A stretch of DNA of 38,743 nt. It comes from CAZFIM01 sp964519615. GTDB taxonomy: Bacteria > Chloroflexota > Dehalococcoidia > GIF9 > UBA5629. Shown here piece after piece: positions 14,764 through 21,241 of this stretch. Made by a program: the position numbers and the translations under genes. Every line of letters starts with the position of its first letter. Position 1 is the stretch's first letter. The notes under the pieces were generated by a model, which was not told the origin of the DNA, ran no database searches, and saw only the letters and a program-made list of their open reading frames with translations. Location of the stretch: assembly GCA_964519615.1 (NCBI GenBank), contig CAZFIM010000021.1:1-38743 (forward strand), in the 5' to 3' direction.

Positions 14764-15597
14764 ATGAATAAAGCCATCAAGCTGTCAAAAGAGCCAAGAT
14801 GCAAATCCTGCGACCTTTTGGCCTCCTGGCCGGGAATAGGCAACGTGTCTCTTATCATTGCCAATTATTTAAAGGAACAGCTCGATATGGAAGAGATAGG
14901 CAGAATCGAGCCTTTTGACTTCTATGATCCCATCGGCGTCATGGTCAGGGATAATTTGATCGAGTCGCCTCATTTCCCGGAAAGCAAATTTTATTTCTGG
15001 CAGAATCCTAAAACGGACCGCGGCCTGGTGCTGTTCATCGGTGAGGAGCAGCCGAACTCTAAAGGGTATGAGCTTTCCAACTGCATACTCGATGTATGCG
15101 ATAAACTCAAGATCAAGAGAGTACACACCTGCGCCGCCGCTATCGCTAAAATTCACCACACGGAAATGCCCAGAGTATGGGCTGTCGCCACCAAACAGCA
15201 GTTGATCGATGAGATAAAGAAACTCGATGTCGTGCTCAGAGGCACGCTGCAAATAGCCGGCCTCAACGGAATTTTTCTGGGAGCTGCCAAGGAACGGGGG
15301 ATAGACGGTATCTGCCTTCTGGGTGAAGTAGCCGGCTATACCACCCGCCTGCCCAATCCCAAAGCAGCCAAGGTAATACTGGAGATTCTATGCCAGTTGC
15401 TCACTATGGAAGTAGATCTTACTGAACTGGCTGTTATGGCCAAACAGGCGGACGAAGAGATGAAGAAGCTGGCGGCGGAGGCTATGGGCGAGTTCATTAC
15501 CAGCTATACCAAACCTGTCTGGCCGCAGGAAGAAGACGAGGAAGACATGGATGACGAAGATGATGATGATGAGGAGGAGGAGGAGGAGGAGGATTAG
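14764..15597 (+). CDS. PAC2-family (proteasome assembly chaperone-like) protein with poly-acidic tail
   Basis: This 277-residue protein belongs to the PAC2/COG2047-type family, which in archaea and some bacteria is an ATP-grasp-like or proteasome-assembly-chaperone-like fold of unclear biochemical role. Family features are the N-terminal LLASWPGIGNVSLIIANYL, then GEEQPNSKGYELSNCILD, an AAAIAKIHH region and the GLNGIFLGAAKERGIDGICLLGE block, followed by a C-terminal helical part. The last ~20 residues are almost only Asp and Glu. A CxxC (residues 16-19, CKSC) at the N-terminus may bind metal. It sits between tldE (3-nt gap) and the HEAT-repeat gene (1-nt overlap), which hints at a link to peptide turnover or complex assembly. 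The repetitive tail DNA also carries the ribosome-binding sequence of the next gene. Confidence 0.82.
   Translation: MNKAIKLSKEPRCKSCDLLASWPGIGNVSLIIANYLKEQLDMEEIGRIEPFDFYDPIGVMVRDNLIESPHFPESKFYFWQNPKTDRGLVLFIGEEQPNSKGYELSNCILDVCDKLKIKRVHTCAAAIAKIHHTEMPRVWAVATKQQLIDEIKKLDVVLRGTLQIAGLNGIFLGAAKERGIDGICLLGEVAGYTTRLPNPKAAKVILEILCQLLTMEVDLTELAVMAKQADEEMKKLAAEAMGEFITSYTKPVWPQEEDEEDMDDEDDDDEEEEEEED
15559..15591 (+). repeat. Trinucleotide tract (GAT)4(GAG)7 encoding an acidic tail and serving as a ribosome-binding site
   Basis: Four GAT codons (15559-15570) run into seven GAG codons (15571-15591), giving DDDDEEEEEEE. The GAG run ends 5 nt before the GTG start of the next gene and supplies GGAGGAG as its Shine-Dalgarno. 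Slippage by whole triplets would change tail length without breaking either frame. Confidence 0.8.
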
Positions 15598-16526
15598 TGG
15601 AACAGGAACATTCGATACAGCTCTACATCGATAAAATCTTTACCGGCGGCGAGTTGCTGGAGAAAAAGCTGCTGGAGCACCTGTCAGGACTGAGCGGAAA
15701 GGACGTAGAATCATTCAGGCAGGCATGGGACAAAGCACATGTAAAGCGCAAAAGCCGGATAATCTCTCATCTTGTTACTCTGGCTGAGAAGGAGCCGAAG
15801 CTGGATTTCAGCATTATTTTCAGCTACTGCCTCGATGATCCTGACGACGATGTGAAAACACAGGCTATCCACGGGCTGGAAGAGGAGGATGACCCCCGGC
15901 ATATCGCCAGGCTGATCCCCCTCGTTGCAGAAAATACATCGCTTGAAGTGAGGACGGCGGCGGTTTCAGCGCTGGGCAAATTTGCCCTGATGGGGGAAAT
16001 GGGCGATATTTCACGCCGGAAGACCGATGAGGTCTATGCCGCGTTGATGAAGGTGCTGGAAGACGGGAAAACGCCGGCAAGGCTGAGAGCGGCTTTATTG
16101 GAAGCCGTCTCCCCTTTTACTGTTCCACGCGTAAAACAGTTGATCGAGAGCACTTTCAAAAGCAGTGATCTGCAGTTGAAGGTAAGCGCCATACGTGCTA
16201 TGGGCCGGAATTGCGATCCGGACTGGCTGAAATATCTCAGCAGGGAGATGCACAGTGAGCAAGCAGAAATACGGTATGAAGTAGCAGTTGCCTGCGGTGA
16301 AATTTGTACCGATGATAGTATTCCCCTCCTGTTAGAGCTGGTAGAGGACAGCGATACCCGTGTACAGGAGGCGGCTATCGCAGGGTTGGGAGAGATAGGC
16401 GGCAAAGAAGCGAAGGACGTGCTGACCGATCTGGCGCGCAGCCCGAAGCCAAGGATCAAGCGGGCTGCCCGGACAGCACTGAAGGAGATGGAGTTTTGTA
16501 CAGACCCTCTATCTATGAATATGTAG
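15597..16526 (+). CDS. HEAT-repeat protein
   Basis: The frame encodes 309 residues starting with GTG at 15597, whose first base is the last base of the PAC2 stop. The GAG-rich tract is the ribosome-binding site. After an N-terminal helical region (~1-75), there are about five or six HEAT or PBS-lyase-like repeats, seen as DDDVKTQAIHGLEE, SLEVRTAAVSALGKF, DLQLKVSAIRAMGR, QAEIRYEVAVACGEI, DTRVQEAAIAGLGEIG and KPRIKRAARTALKEM. Such alpha-solenoids act as protein-protein scaffolds. No catalytic residue pattern, signal peptide or membrane segment is seen. Translational overlap with PAC2 suggests the two products work together, possibly as an assembly scaffold. The last 31 nt overlap the acetyltransferase gene. 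Confidence 0.85.
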   Translation: MEQEHSIQLYIDKIFTGGELLEKKLLEHLSGLSGKDVESFRQAWDKAHVKRKSRIISHLVTLAEKEPKLDFSIIFSYCLDDPDDDVKTQAIHGLEEEDDPRHIARLIPLVAENTSLEVRTAAVSALGKFALMGEMGDISRRKTDEVYAALMKVLEDGKTPARLRAALLEAVSPFTVPRVKQLIESTFKSSDLQLKVSAIRAMGRNCDPDWLKYLSREMHSEQAEIRYEVAVACGEICTDDSIPLLLELVEDSDTRVQEAAIAGLGEIGGKEAKDVLTDLARSPKPRIKRAARTALKEMEFCTDPLSMNM

Positions 16527-17056
16527 ATACCTCCCCTCTGATGGTTGGGAAAAAAGTACGGCTTCGCCGCAAGTGCATGGAGGATGCTGTCAATGATTAC
16601 GCCTGGCGTCAGGATGCGGAATTGTGCAAGCTCGATGCCACATATCCTTTCACAGGCTCTTTCGAGTATTTTTTAAAGCTCTATACCGATCAGCAAATCT
16701 ATCCGCTCTCAAGCTGTACATTTGCCATAGATACCATGGAAGGCAAGCACATCGGCAACTGCAGCTATTACAGCATCGATAGTGTGCTCAAAGAGGCCGA
16801 GATGGGTATAATGATCGGCGATAAGGGGTACTGGGACCGGGGTTACGGACAGGACGCGCTTTTTACCTCTCTGGACTATATCCTGACGCATACGAATTTA
16901 AAAAGGATCTATCTGAAAACGCTCACCTGGAATACGCGCGCTCAGAAATGTTTTGAAAAATGCGGTTTTAAAGCCTACGGAACATCCACGCAGGGAGAGT
17001 ACAATTTCACCCTCATGGAGATATTACGCTCAGAGAAGGCAGGACGCCGCAAATAA
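16496..17056 (+). CDS. GNAT acetyltransferase, RimJ/RimL type
   Basis: This 186-residue protein has the order of the RimJ/RimL-like GNAT fold: KKVRLRRKCMEDAVNDYAWRQD at the start, then the beta-strand pair around CTFAIDTMEGKHIGNCSYYSID, then AEMGIMIGDKGYWDRGYGQDAL, which contains the acetyl-CoA-binding loop (R/Q-G-x-G-x-A-like, here RGYGQDAL), and the C-terminal LKTLTWNTRAQKCFEKCGFK. It would transfer acetyl from acetyl-CoA to an amine, a protein N-terminus or an antibiotic; the substrate is unknown. The TTG at 16496 is preferred because GGAG lies 8 nt upstream inside the HEAT gene; the next in-frame ATG is 16541. The overlap with the HEAT gene places it at the end of the tldD operon. A hairpin (17065-17081) follows without a T tract. 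Confidence 0.85.
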   Translation: MYRPSIYEYVDTSPLMVGKKVRLRRKCMEDAVNDYAWRQDAELCKLDATYPFTGSFEYFLKLYTDQQIYPLSSCTFAIDTMEGKHIGNCSYYSIDSVLKEAEMGIMIGDKGYWDRGYGQDALFTSLDYILTHTNLKRIYLKTLTWNTRAQKCFEKCGFKAYGTSTQGEYNFTLMEILRSEKAGRRK

Positions 17057-17225
17057 CAGCGGCAGCTGGCTTCACGCCAGCCCAGCGGCAATTCCCATAC
17101 AAATCATATATCCATCATTCCTGCCTACCATGAAAGAACGTTATTACACCGCCGAACCGGCTTATTCCGGTTATTCTATTTGTCATTCCGTCTTGCTTTC
17201 CTAGATATAAGGTTAATCAGCGTTA

Positions 17226-17231
17226 TATAAT
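17226..17231 (+). promoter_or_regulatory. Probable -10 box before the zinc-ribbon protein gene
   Basis: A perfect TATAAT lies 30 nt before the GTG at 17262, and AAAGGAG follows at 17244-17250. I see no good -35 box at 16-18 bp, so only the -10 element is supported. Confidence 0.35.
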
Positions 17232-17261
17232 AGTGCAAAGAGTAAAGGAGTGCTTAAATCA

Positions 17262-18371
17262 GTGACCGGATCATTTCGCTGTCCATACTGCGGCGCAGAA
17301 AACATGCCCGGTTACCAGTTCTGCGCAGCCTGTGGGCAGCGTTTTGAATACCGCTGCCCGCAATGCGGTGCGGCTGTAATTCCCTCGAACAGGGAGTGTC
17401 CTGCCTGCAATACCGGCCTTCACTGGGCAATTACGGGCACACAGGATGAATCCGGCGCTCAGCAAAGTACGGAGATGGAACATACTGCCGCGCCCGAGGA
17501 CAAGAAATCTTCTGCAGCGAAAATAGGAAAAAGAGGGCCGGCCGGTCTGTGGCTAACGTTCTTCGGGACGGTAATCCTTGTGGCAATCCTTATCATGGCA
17601 GGCCTTTATCTGTTCAACGCGCTGCCGTGGGGGCTGGACAGGTTTGTCCCGGAAGTTGTGCAGCCGCATCCGGCTGCGGTTCCCCCGCAGGATGAGCCGG
17701 TACCCCCTCCCGTCCTCCCCGTTTCCGCCCCGGAAATTATATCGTTTGACGTTTCTCCCCAGACTATTACTCCTGCTCAGGAAGCGTTGCTGGCATGGAA
17801 GGTATCAGAGGCGGACAGTGTGACCATAGACAGCGGGGTAGGTGAAGTTGACGGGGAAGGCACAGTAAAAGTATCGCCGGATGAAGATACCGTGTATACG
17901 CTTACGGCGCAAAACGCCGCCGGCAGCTCAAGCGTGACGGTGCAGCTTTCGGTTATCGGCAATATGGATGCGCGGGCCATTGCGCTTGCTGATGATGAGG
18001 TCGAGGGGACGGGATTTACCTATTATGTGCGTATTTCTCCCAGCATACCGGATACCATCTCAACCCATGAAGTCGAGTTTGCCAAGGGGTATGAGCTGAT
18101 CGATAATAAAGTCTTCATCTTTAACTCGGTAAATGCCGCTCAAGATTATTATTTCAACGTGAAGAGTAACAACCGCGTGAATATCAAAGAACAGCCCATC
18201 TCCATTGGGCAAAGGGCTTTTATACTGCAGGAAGCAAGCGAACATGAGGGACAGGATACGCTCTACACCATCAAATTTCAGAAGAATAATGTTTTCGTAA
18301 GCATGGGCAGAATAGATGATTTTGAACTGCTTGAATCGCTGGCACGAATAGTTGAATCGAGGATAGATTAG
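17262..18371 (+). CDS. Zinc-ribbon membrane-anchored protein with Ig-like extracytoplasmic domain
   Basis: The frame encodes 369 residues. The N-terminus has two zinc ribbons (CPYCGAENMPGYQFCAACG, then CPQCGAAV with CPAC) at about residues 6-55. A charged spacer leads to one transmembrane helix (LWLTFFGTVILVAILIMAGL, ~91-112), then a proline-rich linker and an Ig-like beta domain (~165-235). A C-terminal domain (~240-369) shows no family I recognise. Topology should be cytoplasmic ribbons and outside Ig-like plus C-terminal domain. I chose the GTG at 17262 because the GTG at 17250 would lie inside the AAAGGAG ribosome-binding site; from 17262 the spacing is 11 nt. It appears monocistronic, with its own -10 box. 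The design suggests an envelope sensor or anchor, but no function can be assigned. Confidence 0.8.
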   Translation: MTGSFRCPYCGAENMPGYQFCAACGQRFEYRCPQCGAAVIPSNRECPACNTGLHWAITGTQDESGAQQSTEMEHTAAPEDKKSSAAKIGKRGPAGLWLTFFGTVILVAILIMAGLYLFNALPWGLDRFVPEVVQPHPAAVPPQDEPVPPPVLPVSAPEIISFDVSPQTITPAQEALLAWKVSEADSVTIDSGVGEVDGEGTVKVSPDEDTVYTLTAQNAAGSSSVTVQLSVIGNMDARAIALADDEVEGTGFTYYVRISPSIPDTISTHEVEFAKGYELIDNKVFIFNSVNAAQDYYFNVKSNNRVNIKEQPISIGQRAFILQEASEHEGQDTLYTIKFQKNNVFVSMGRIDDFELLESLARIVESRID

Positions 18372-18466
18372 AGCGCAGGCCGCAGCGGTATCTTCCGGCT
18401 TGCATACGGCTCTACTTGGCTGATGATGCTCGCACCTTCTTTATTTCCCTGACCATAATGTTGCTA

Positions 18467-18472
18467 TATAAT
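18467..18472 (+). promoter_or_regulatory. Probable -10 box before the YTxT-rich membrane protein gene
   Basis: A perfect TATAAT lies 50 nt before the ATG at 18523. The hexamer 17 bp upstream (TTTCCC) is a poor -35 match, so confidence is limited. Confidence 0.35.
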
Positions 18473-18522
18473 TAACCTGTATAACGCAATTTAATGCAGA
18501 GATAAATGAGGTGGCAGCTACT

Positions 18523-19089
18523 ATGAAGCAAATAGTTAAGGGAAACTGGAAATACATACTATGGGCAGTGGTGCCTCTGGCAATTATCGCCATCATCTTC
18601 GCATTACCCATAAAGACAGTTGCCGTGGACAGGACCGAGAGCTACTGGGAAAAGGAAACCGTGCAGGAGCCGTACACCGTTTCAGAGAGCTATTCCGATA
18701 CGGAGGTCTATACGGAGACGGAAACGAAGACGGAGACCATCTATGATTCATATATTGCCGGAGGCAAGACACAGACCTTTGTTGTCGATAAACCGGGTAC
18801 TACCGTGTCCGTTTACGTGCAGGACTATCCCTATTACTCTTCTTCCTATCCCTATTACCTTTTCTGCGATGATCTCGATGCATGTGAGATATGGCCATAT
18901 TACTACGGAGGGGGACAGTCGAGACTGAACATTAAGATCAGCTATCCGGAGGATGTCATCAAGGAACGGGTGGTGACCAAATATAGAGACGTAACCAAAT
19001 TCCGTGAGGTAACGAAGGACGTTCTCAAAGAGAAAATCGTCACGGAGTATGTGAAAACGTCCATTTGGAAATACCTGTTCATGTCTTAA
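18523..19089 (+). CDS. Membrane-anchored repetitive acidic/basic protein of unknown function
   Basis: The frame encodes 188 residues. A basic N-terminus (MKQIVKGNWK) precedes one hydrophobic helix (YILWAVVPLAIIAIIFALPI), likely an uncleaved anchor. The outer part has an acidic Tyr/Thr/Glu-rich stretch with alternating pattern (VYTETETKTETIYDS), a Tyr/Pro-rich middle with two Cys-free YPYY motifs followed by CDDLDACEIWPYYYGGG, and a basic stretch of V-x-(K/R)-(F/Y)-R-(D/E)-V-T repeats at the C-terminus. The acidic and basic repeats have similar beta-like periodicity and could pair with each other. I chose the ATG at 18523, which has GAGGTGG 8 nt upstream; a GTG at 18511 overlaps that site. I do not recognise the family. 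A surface role is inferred only from topology. Confidence 0.72.
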   Translation: MKQIVKGNWKYILWAVVPLAIIAIIFALPIKTVAVDRTESYWEKETVQEPYTVSESYSDTEVYTETETKTETIYDSYIAGGKTQTFVVDKPGTTVSVYVQDYPYYSSSYPYYLFCDDLDACEIWPYYYGGGQSRLNIKISYPEDVIKERVVTKYRDVTKFREVTKDVLKEKIVTEYVKTSIWKYLFMS

Positions 19090-19119
19090 TGTGTAAAATA
19101 GCATTCATCAGGACGGAAA

Positions 19120-19305
19120 ATGAAAAAAGAGCTTATGGAGATACTGGTATGCCCGGTCTGCAAGCGTAAACTTGCGCTTGACGTCACCACTGAGGAAAAG
19201 GGAGAGATTATCTCAGGTACGCTTGCCTGCGCCGCCTGCAATAATGTATACCGGATAGAGGATGGGATCCCCGACCTTTTGCCTCCTGAAAAAAGTTCCT
19301 CTTAG
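19120..19305 (+). CDS. Trm112-family zinc-ribbon protein
   Basis: The frame encodes 61 residues starting MKKELMEILVCPVCK, the characteristic opening of the Trm112/UPF0434 (YcaR-like) family. Two Cys pairs, CPVC and CAAC, would bind one zinc. The segment NNVYRIEDGIPDLLPPE is the conserved C-terminal signature. In eukaryotes and archaea Trm112 activates methyltransferases; bacterial members are small proteins of less certain role. It starts 30 nt after the preceding membrane-protein gene, which it may follow in the same transcript. It ends 4 nt before the stop of the convergent queD, so the two transcripts must overlap or terminate bidirectionally. Confidence 0.85.
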   Translation: MKKELMEILVCPVCKRKLALDVTTEEKGEIISGTLACAACNNVYRIEDGIPDLLPPEKSSS

Positions 19306-19309
19306 GATT

Positions 19310-19675
19310 TCAGGGACAATATCTGGCGTGGCTTTGCGGTGATTCCCAGACCTCGACCCCTGTCAATACTACACCATCAGGCAAACAGGCTGTCAGCCGC
19401 CCATAGATTGTACGGGCGATATTCTCCGATGAGGGATTGATGGAATCGAAAGGCGGGCTGTCGTTTAAACAGCAGTGATCGAATGAAGCTGTTATCTCCT
19501 TGAGCTGCTGTTTGAGCGTGGTGAAATCATAAGCCAGGCCTATTTCATTCAGTGCGGCGGCGCTTACCGTAACCTCCACCTTAAAGCGGTGGCCGTGAAC
19601 GTTTTCGCACTTGCCCTGGTAGTCTCTGAGGTAATGTGCCGCATCGAAATTGTCTTCAACCGTTATGTAATACAT
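19310..19675 (-). CDS. queD: 6-carboxy-5,6,7,8-tetrahydropterin synthase (QueD/PTPS family)
   Basis: This 121-residue enzyme of the T-fold PTPS family is expected to convert dihydroneopterin triphosphate to 6-carboxytetrahydropterin, an early step of queuosine (preQ0) synthesis. Zinc ligands are His14 (FDAAH) and His27/His29 (HGH). The catalytic Cys23 is in CENVHGH, the QueD spacing. FDHCCLNDSPPFDSINPSSENIA and the Glu in VEVWES complete the active site. The ATG at 19675 has GGAG 5 nt upstream; the longer frame from 19714 would overlap folK further without support. The gene overlaps the end of folK by 13 nt and is last in folP-folK-queD. In a folate operon lacking folB, a PTPS paralogue could replace dihydroneopterin aldolase, so an alternative folate role should be kept open. 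Confidence 0.85.
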   Translation of the reverse strand: MYYITVEDNFDAAHYLRDYQGKCENVHGHRFKVEVTVSAAALNEIGLAYDFTTLKQQLKEITASFDHCCLNDSPPFDSINPSSENIARTIYGRLTACLPDGVVLTGVEVWESPQSHARYCP

Positions 19676-20184
19676 TTCTGCTCCCGTAGCGATAATTTCT
19701 CTGCCCCACCCCATAGAGAGACGCCTTTATACTCTCCCAACGCTTCTTTCATGTCCCTGACGGAAACGCCGGTCTCAGGGTCTACAATATCCGCCGCTAT
19801 CTCTGCCAGCGGCACCAGCACAAAGGCACGCTCTTTAAGTCGCGGATGCGGTATGGTCAGCTCCTTCACATGCAGTATCTCGTCATCGTAATATAGTATA
19901 TCTATATCGGCAGGTCTGGGCGCATTACGGAAGCCGGCAGTCCTGCCCAGTTTTTTTTCTATGGCTTTAACGAACTTGAGAAGCTGCCTGGGACGAAGCG
20001 CGGTGGTTGCGCGGCAGACCGCGTTAAGAAACAGAGGCTGATCCGCATAGCCGACCGGCTCTGTCTCATAGACGGAAGAGACGCACTCTACATGCGCTTT
20101 TTCCCCAAGCATGGAAAGAGCCTGCCTGAGATTGTGCAGCCTGTCGCCCAGGTTGGCCCCCAGCCCGAGGTAGACGGTTGCCAT
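19663..20184 (-). CDS. folK: 2-amino-4-hydroxy-6-hydroxymethyldihydropteridine pyrophosphokinase
   Basis: This 173-residue enzyme transfers pyrophosphate from ATP to 6-hydroxymethyl-7,8-dihydropterin, giving the substrate for FolP. The N-terminus VYLGLGANLGDR, SSVYETEPVGYADQPLFLNAV, and the signature RPADIDILYYDDE (with the two metal-binding Asp) followed by LTIPHPRLKERAFVLVPLAEI are all present and in order. Length is normal. Its ATG overlaps the folP stop (TGATG-type overlap), which implies translational coupling. Its 3' end overlaps queD by 13 nt. The upstream pathway enzymes folE and folB are not in the window. Confidence 0.95.
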   Translation of the reverse strand: MATVYLGLGANLGDRLHNLRQALSMLGEKAHVECVSSVYETEPVGYADQPLFLNAVCRATTALRPRQLLKFVKAIEKKLGRTAGFRNAPRPADIDILYYDDEILHVKELTIPHPRLKERAFVLVPLAEIAADIVDPETGVSVRDMKEALGEYKGVSLWGGAEKLSLREQKCIT

Positions 20185-21083
20185 CAGATCCTTCTTCCTG
20201 TCCGAACTATTGCATCACTCATACGGCAGACGCGGGTTATCTCCTTCACATCGTGCACGCGGATGATGTCCGCCCCTAAAGCTATGCCTATTGCCGCGGT
20301 AGCGGCGGTCCCTTCCAGACGCTGTTGCGGCGGCAGGTCGAGGGTGAGCCCGATAAGCGATTTTCTCGACGTGCCCAGCAGTATCGGCCTGCCCAGCACC
20401 CTCAGTTCCTTCAGCCGGCGTATGAGCTCATAGTTCTGTTTAAGCGTTTTGCCGAAGCCTATGCCGGGATCGACAATAATGTTCTGCCAGGGAACGCCCG
20501 CCTCCAGCGCTTTCTCCATGGAGGCTCGCAAATTTTCCAGGACGGAGGGGATTATATAACGGGCGGGGTTCTCCCTCTGGTTTGCCATCAGGATAAGAGG
20601 CAGATTGTGTTCGGCCGCAAGCGCTGCTATCCCCGGAGACTTCACCAGCCCCCAGATATCGTTGATGATATCGGCTCCTGCCGCAACCGCCTGACGGGCT
20701 ACTTCCAACTTATAGGTATCGATGCTGAGCGGCACTTTCATCTTGCCCTTAAGCTTCTTAATCAACGGAATGACCCGCTTTAGCTCCAGGTCGATAGCCT
20801 CGGCATCGGAAAGGGGTGAGGTGCCGGGACGGGTGGATTCACCGCCGATATCGATGATATCGGCGCCCTCTCGTGCGAAGCGCTGCGCTTGAGCTGCGGC
20901 ATCCTCCGCACTGCTCAGTCCATCCCCGGCAAAGGAATCAGGTGAGACGTTGACGATGCCCATCACGTAGGTCCGCTCGGACCAGTTGAAAGTGAAATCC
21001 CGCCAGACCGTCCGGCCAATACCGTCACCGCCGTTTTCTTTGCGCCAACGCAGTATTTCAGCTCTGGTAAGATGATCTGCCAT
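20184..21083 (-). CDS. folP: Dihydropteroate synthase
   Basis: This 299-residue TIM-barrel enzyme condenses the pyrophosphorylated pterin with p-aminobenzoate, and is the sulfonamide target in bacteria. Diagnostic segments are VMGIVNVSPDSFAGDG, DIIDIGGESTRPG, PLSIDTYKLEVARQAVAAGADIINDIWG, IIVDPGIGFGKTLKQNYELIRRL, PILLGTSRKSLIG and the C-terminal IIRVHDVKE. About 20 residues precede the usual start of the barrel. It is first in the operon folP-folK-queD and divergent from the carboxyltransferase gene. A -10-like TACAAT lies only 9 nt before the ATG and no Shine-Dalgarno is visible, so a near-leaderless start is likely. Confidence 0.95.
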   Translation of the reverse strand: MADHLTRAEILRWRKENGGDGIGRTVWRDFTFNWSERTYVMGIVNVSPDSFAGDGLSSAEDAAAQAQRFAREGADIIDIGGESTRPGTSPLSDAEAIDLELKRVIPLIKKLKGKMKVPLSIDTYKLEVARQAVAAGADIINDIWGLVKSPGIAALAAEHNLPLILMANQRENPARYIIPSVLENLRASMEKALEAGVPWQNIIVDPGIGFGKTLKQNYELIRRLKELRVLGRPILLGTSRKSLIGLTLDLPPQQRLEGTAATAAIGIALGADIIRVHDVKEITRVCRMSDAIVRTGRRI

Positions 21084-21092
21084 ACTTTTTGT

Positions 21093-21098
21093 ATTGTA
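21093..21098 (-). promoter_or_regulatory. -10 box of folP
   Basis: Minus-strand TACAAT ends 9 nt before the folP ATG. There is no strong -35 box. A small inverted repeat GCCTT-CCA-AAGGC (21103-21115) lies immediately upstream. Confidence 0.4.
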
Positions 21099-21158
21099 CC
21101 ATGCCTTCCAAAGGCTGTATATTTGTGTAGAGCCGTTGAGGTAATATTCTTTTTATTA

Positions 21159-21167
21159 TGCTACAAT
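21159..21167 (+). promoter_or_regulatory. Extended -10 promoter of the central-carbon cluster
   Basis: TGCTACAAT combines the TGn extension with a TACAAT box at 21162-21167. It lies about 75 nt before the ATG at 21242. A TTGAGG at 21136-21141 is 20 bp away, too far for an ideal -35, so the extended -10 is the main support. Confidence 0.45.
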
Positions 21168-21241
21168 GTCCGTCACTCAGACAGATGAACAACTAAGGAA
21201 TTCCTCTATAGGGCATTCTTTATTGTAAGGAAGGCACGTTG

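Noticed and set aside
17155..17172. Hairpin AACCGG-CTTATT-CCGGTT as a terminator of the tldD operon
   Set aside because: The stem is only 6 bp and the following sequence is not a T tract; it is about 100 nt past the last gene.
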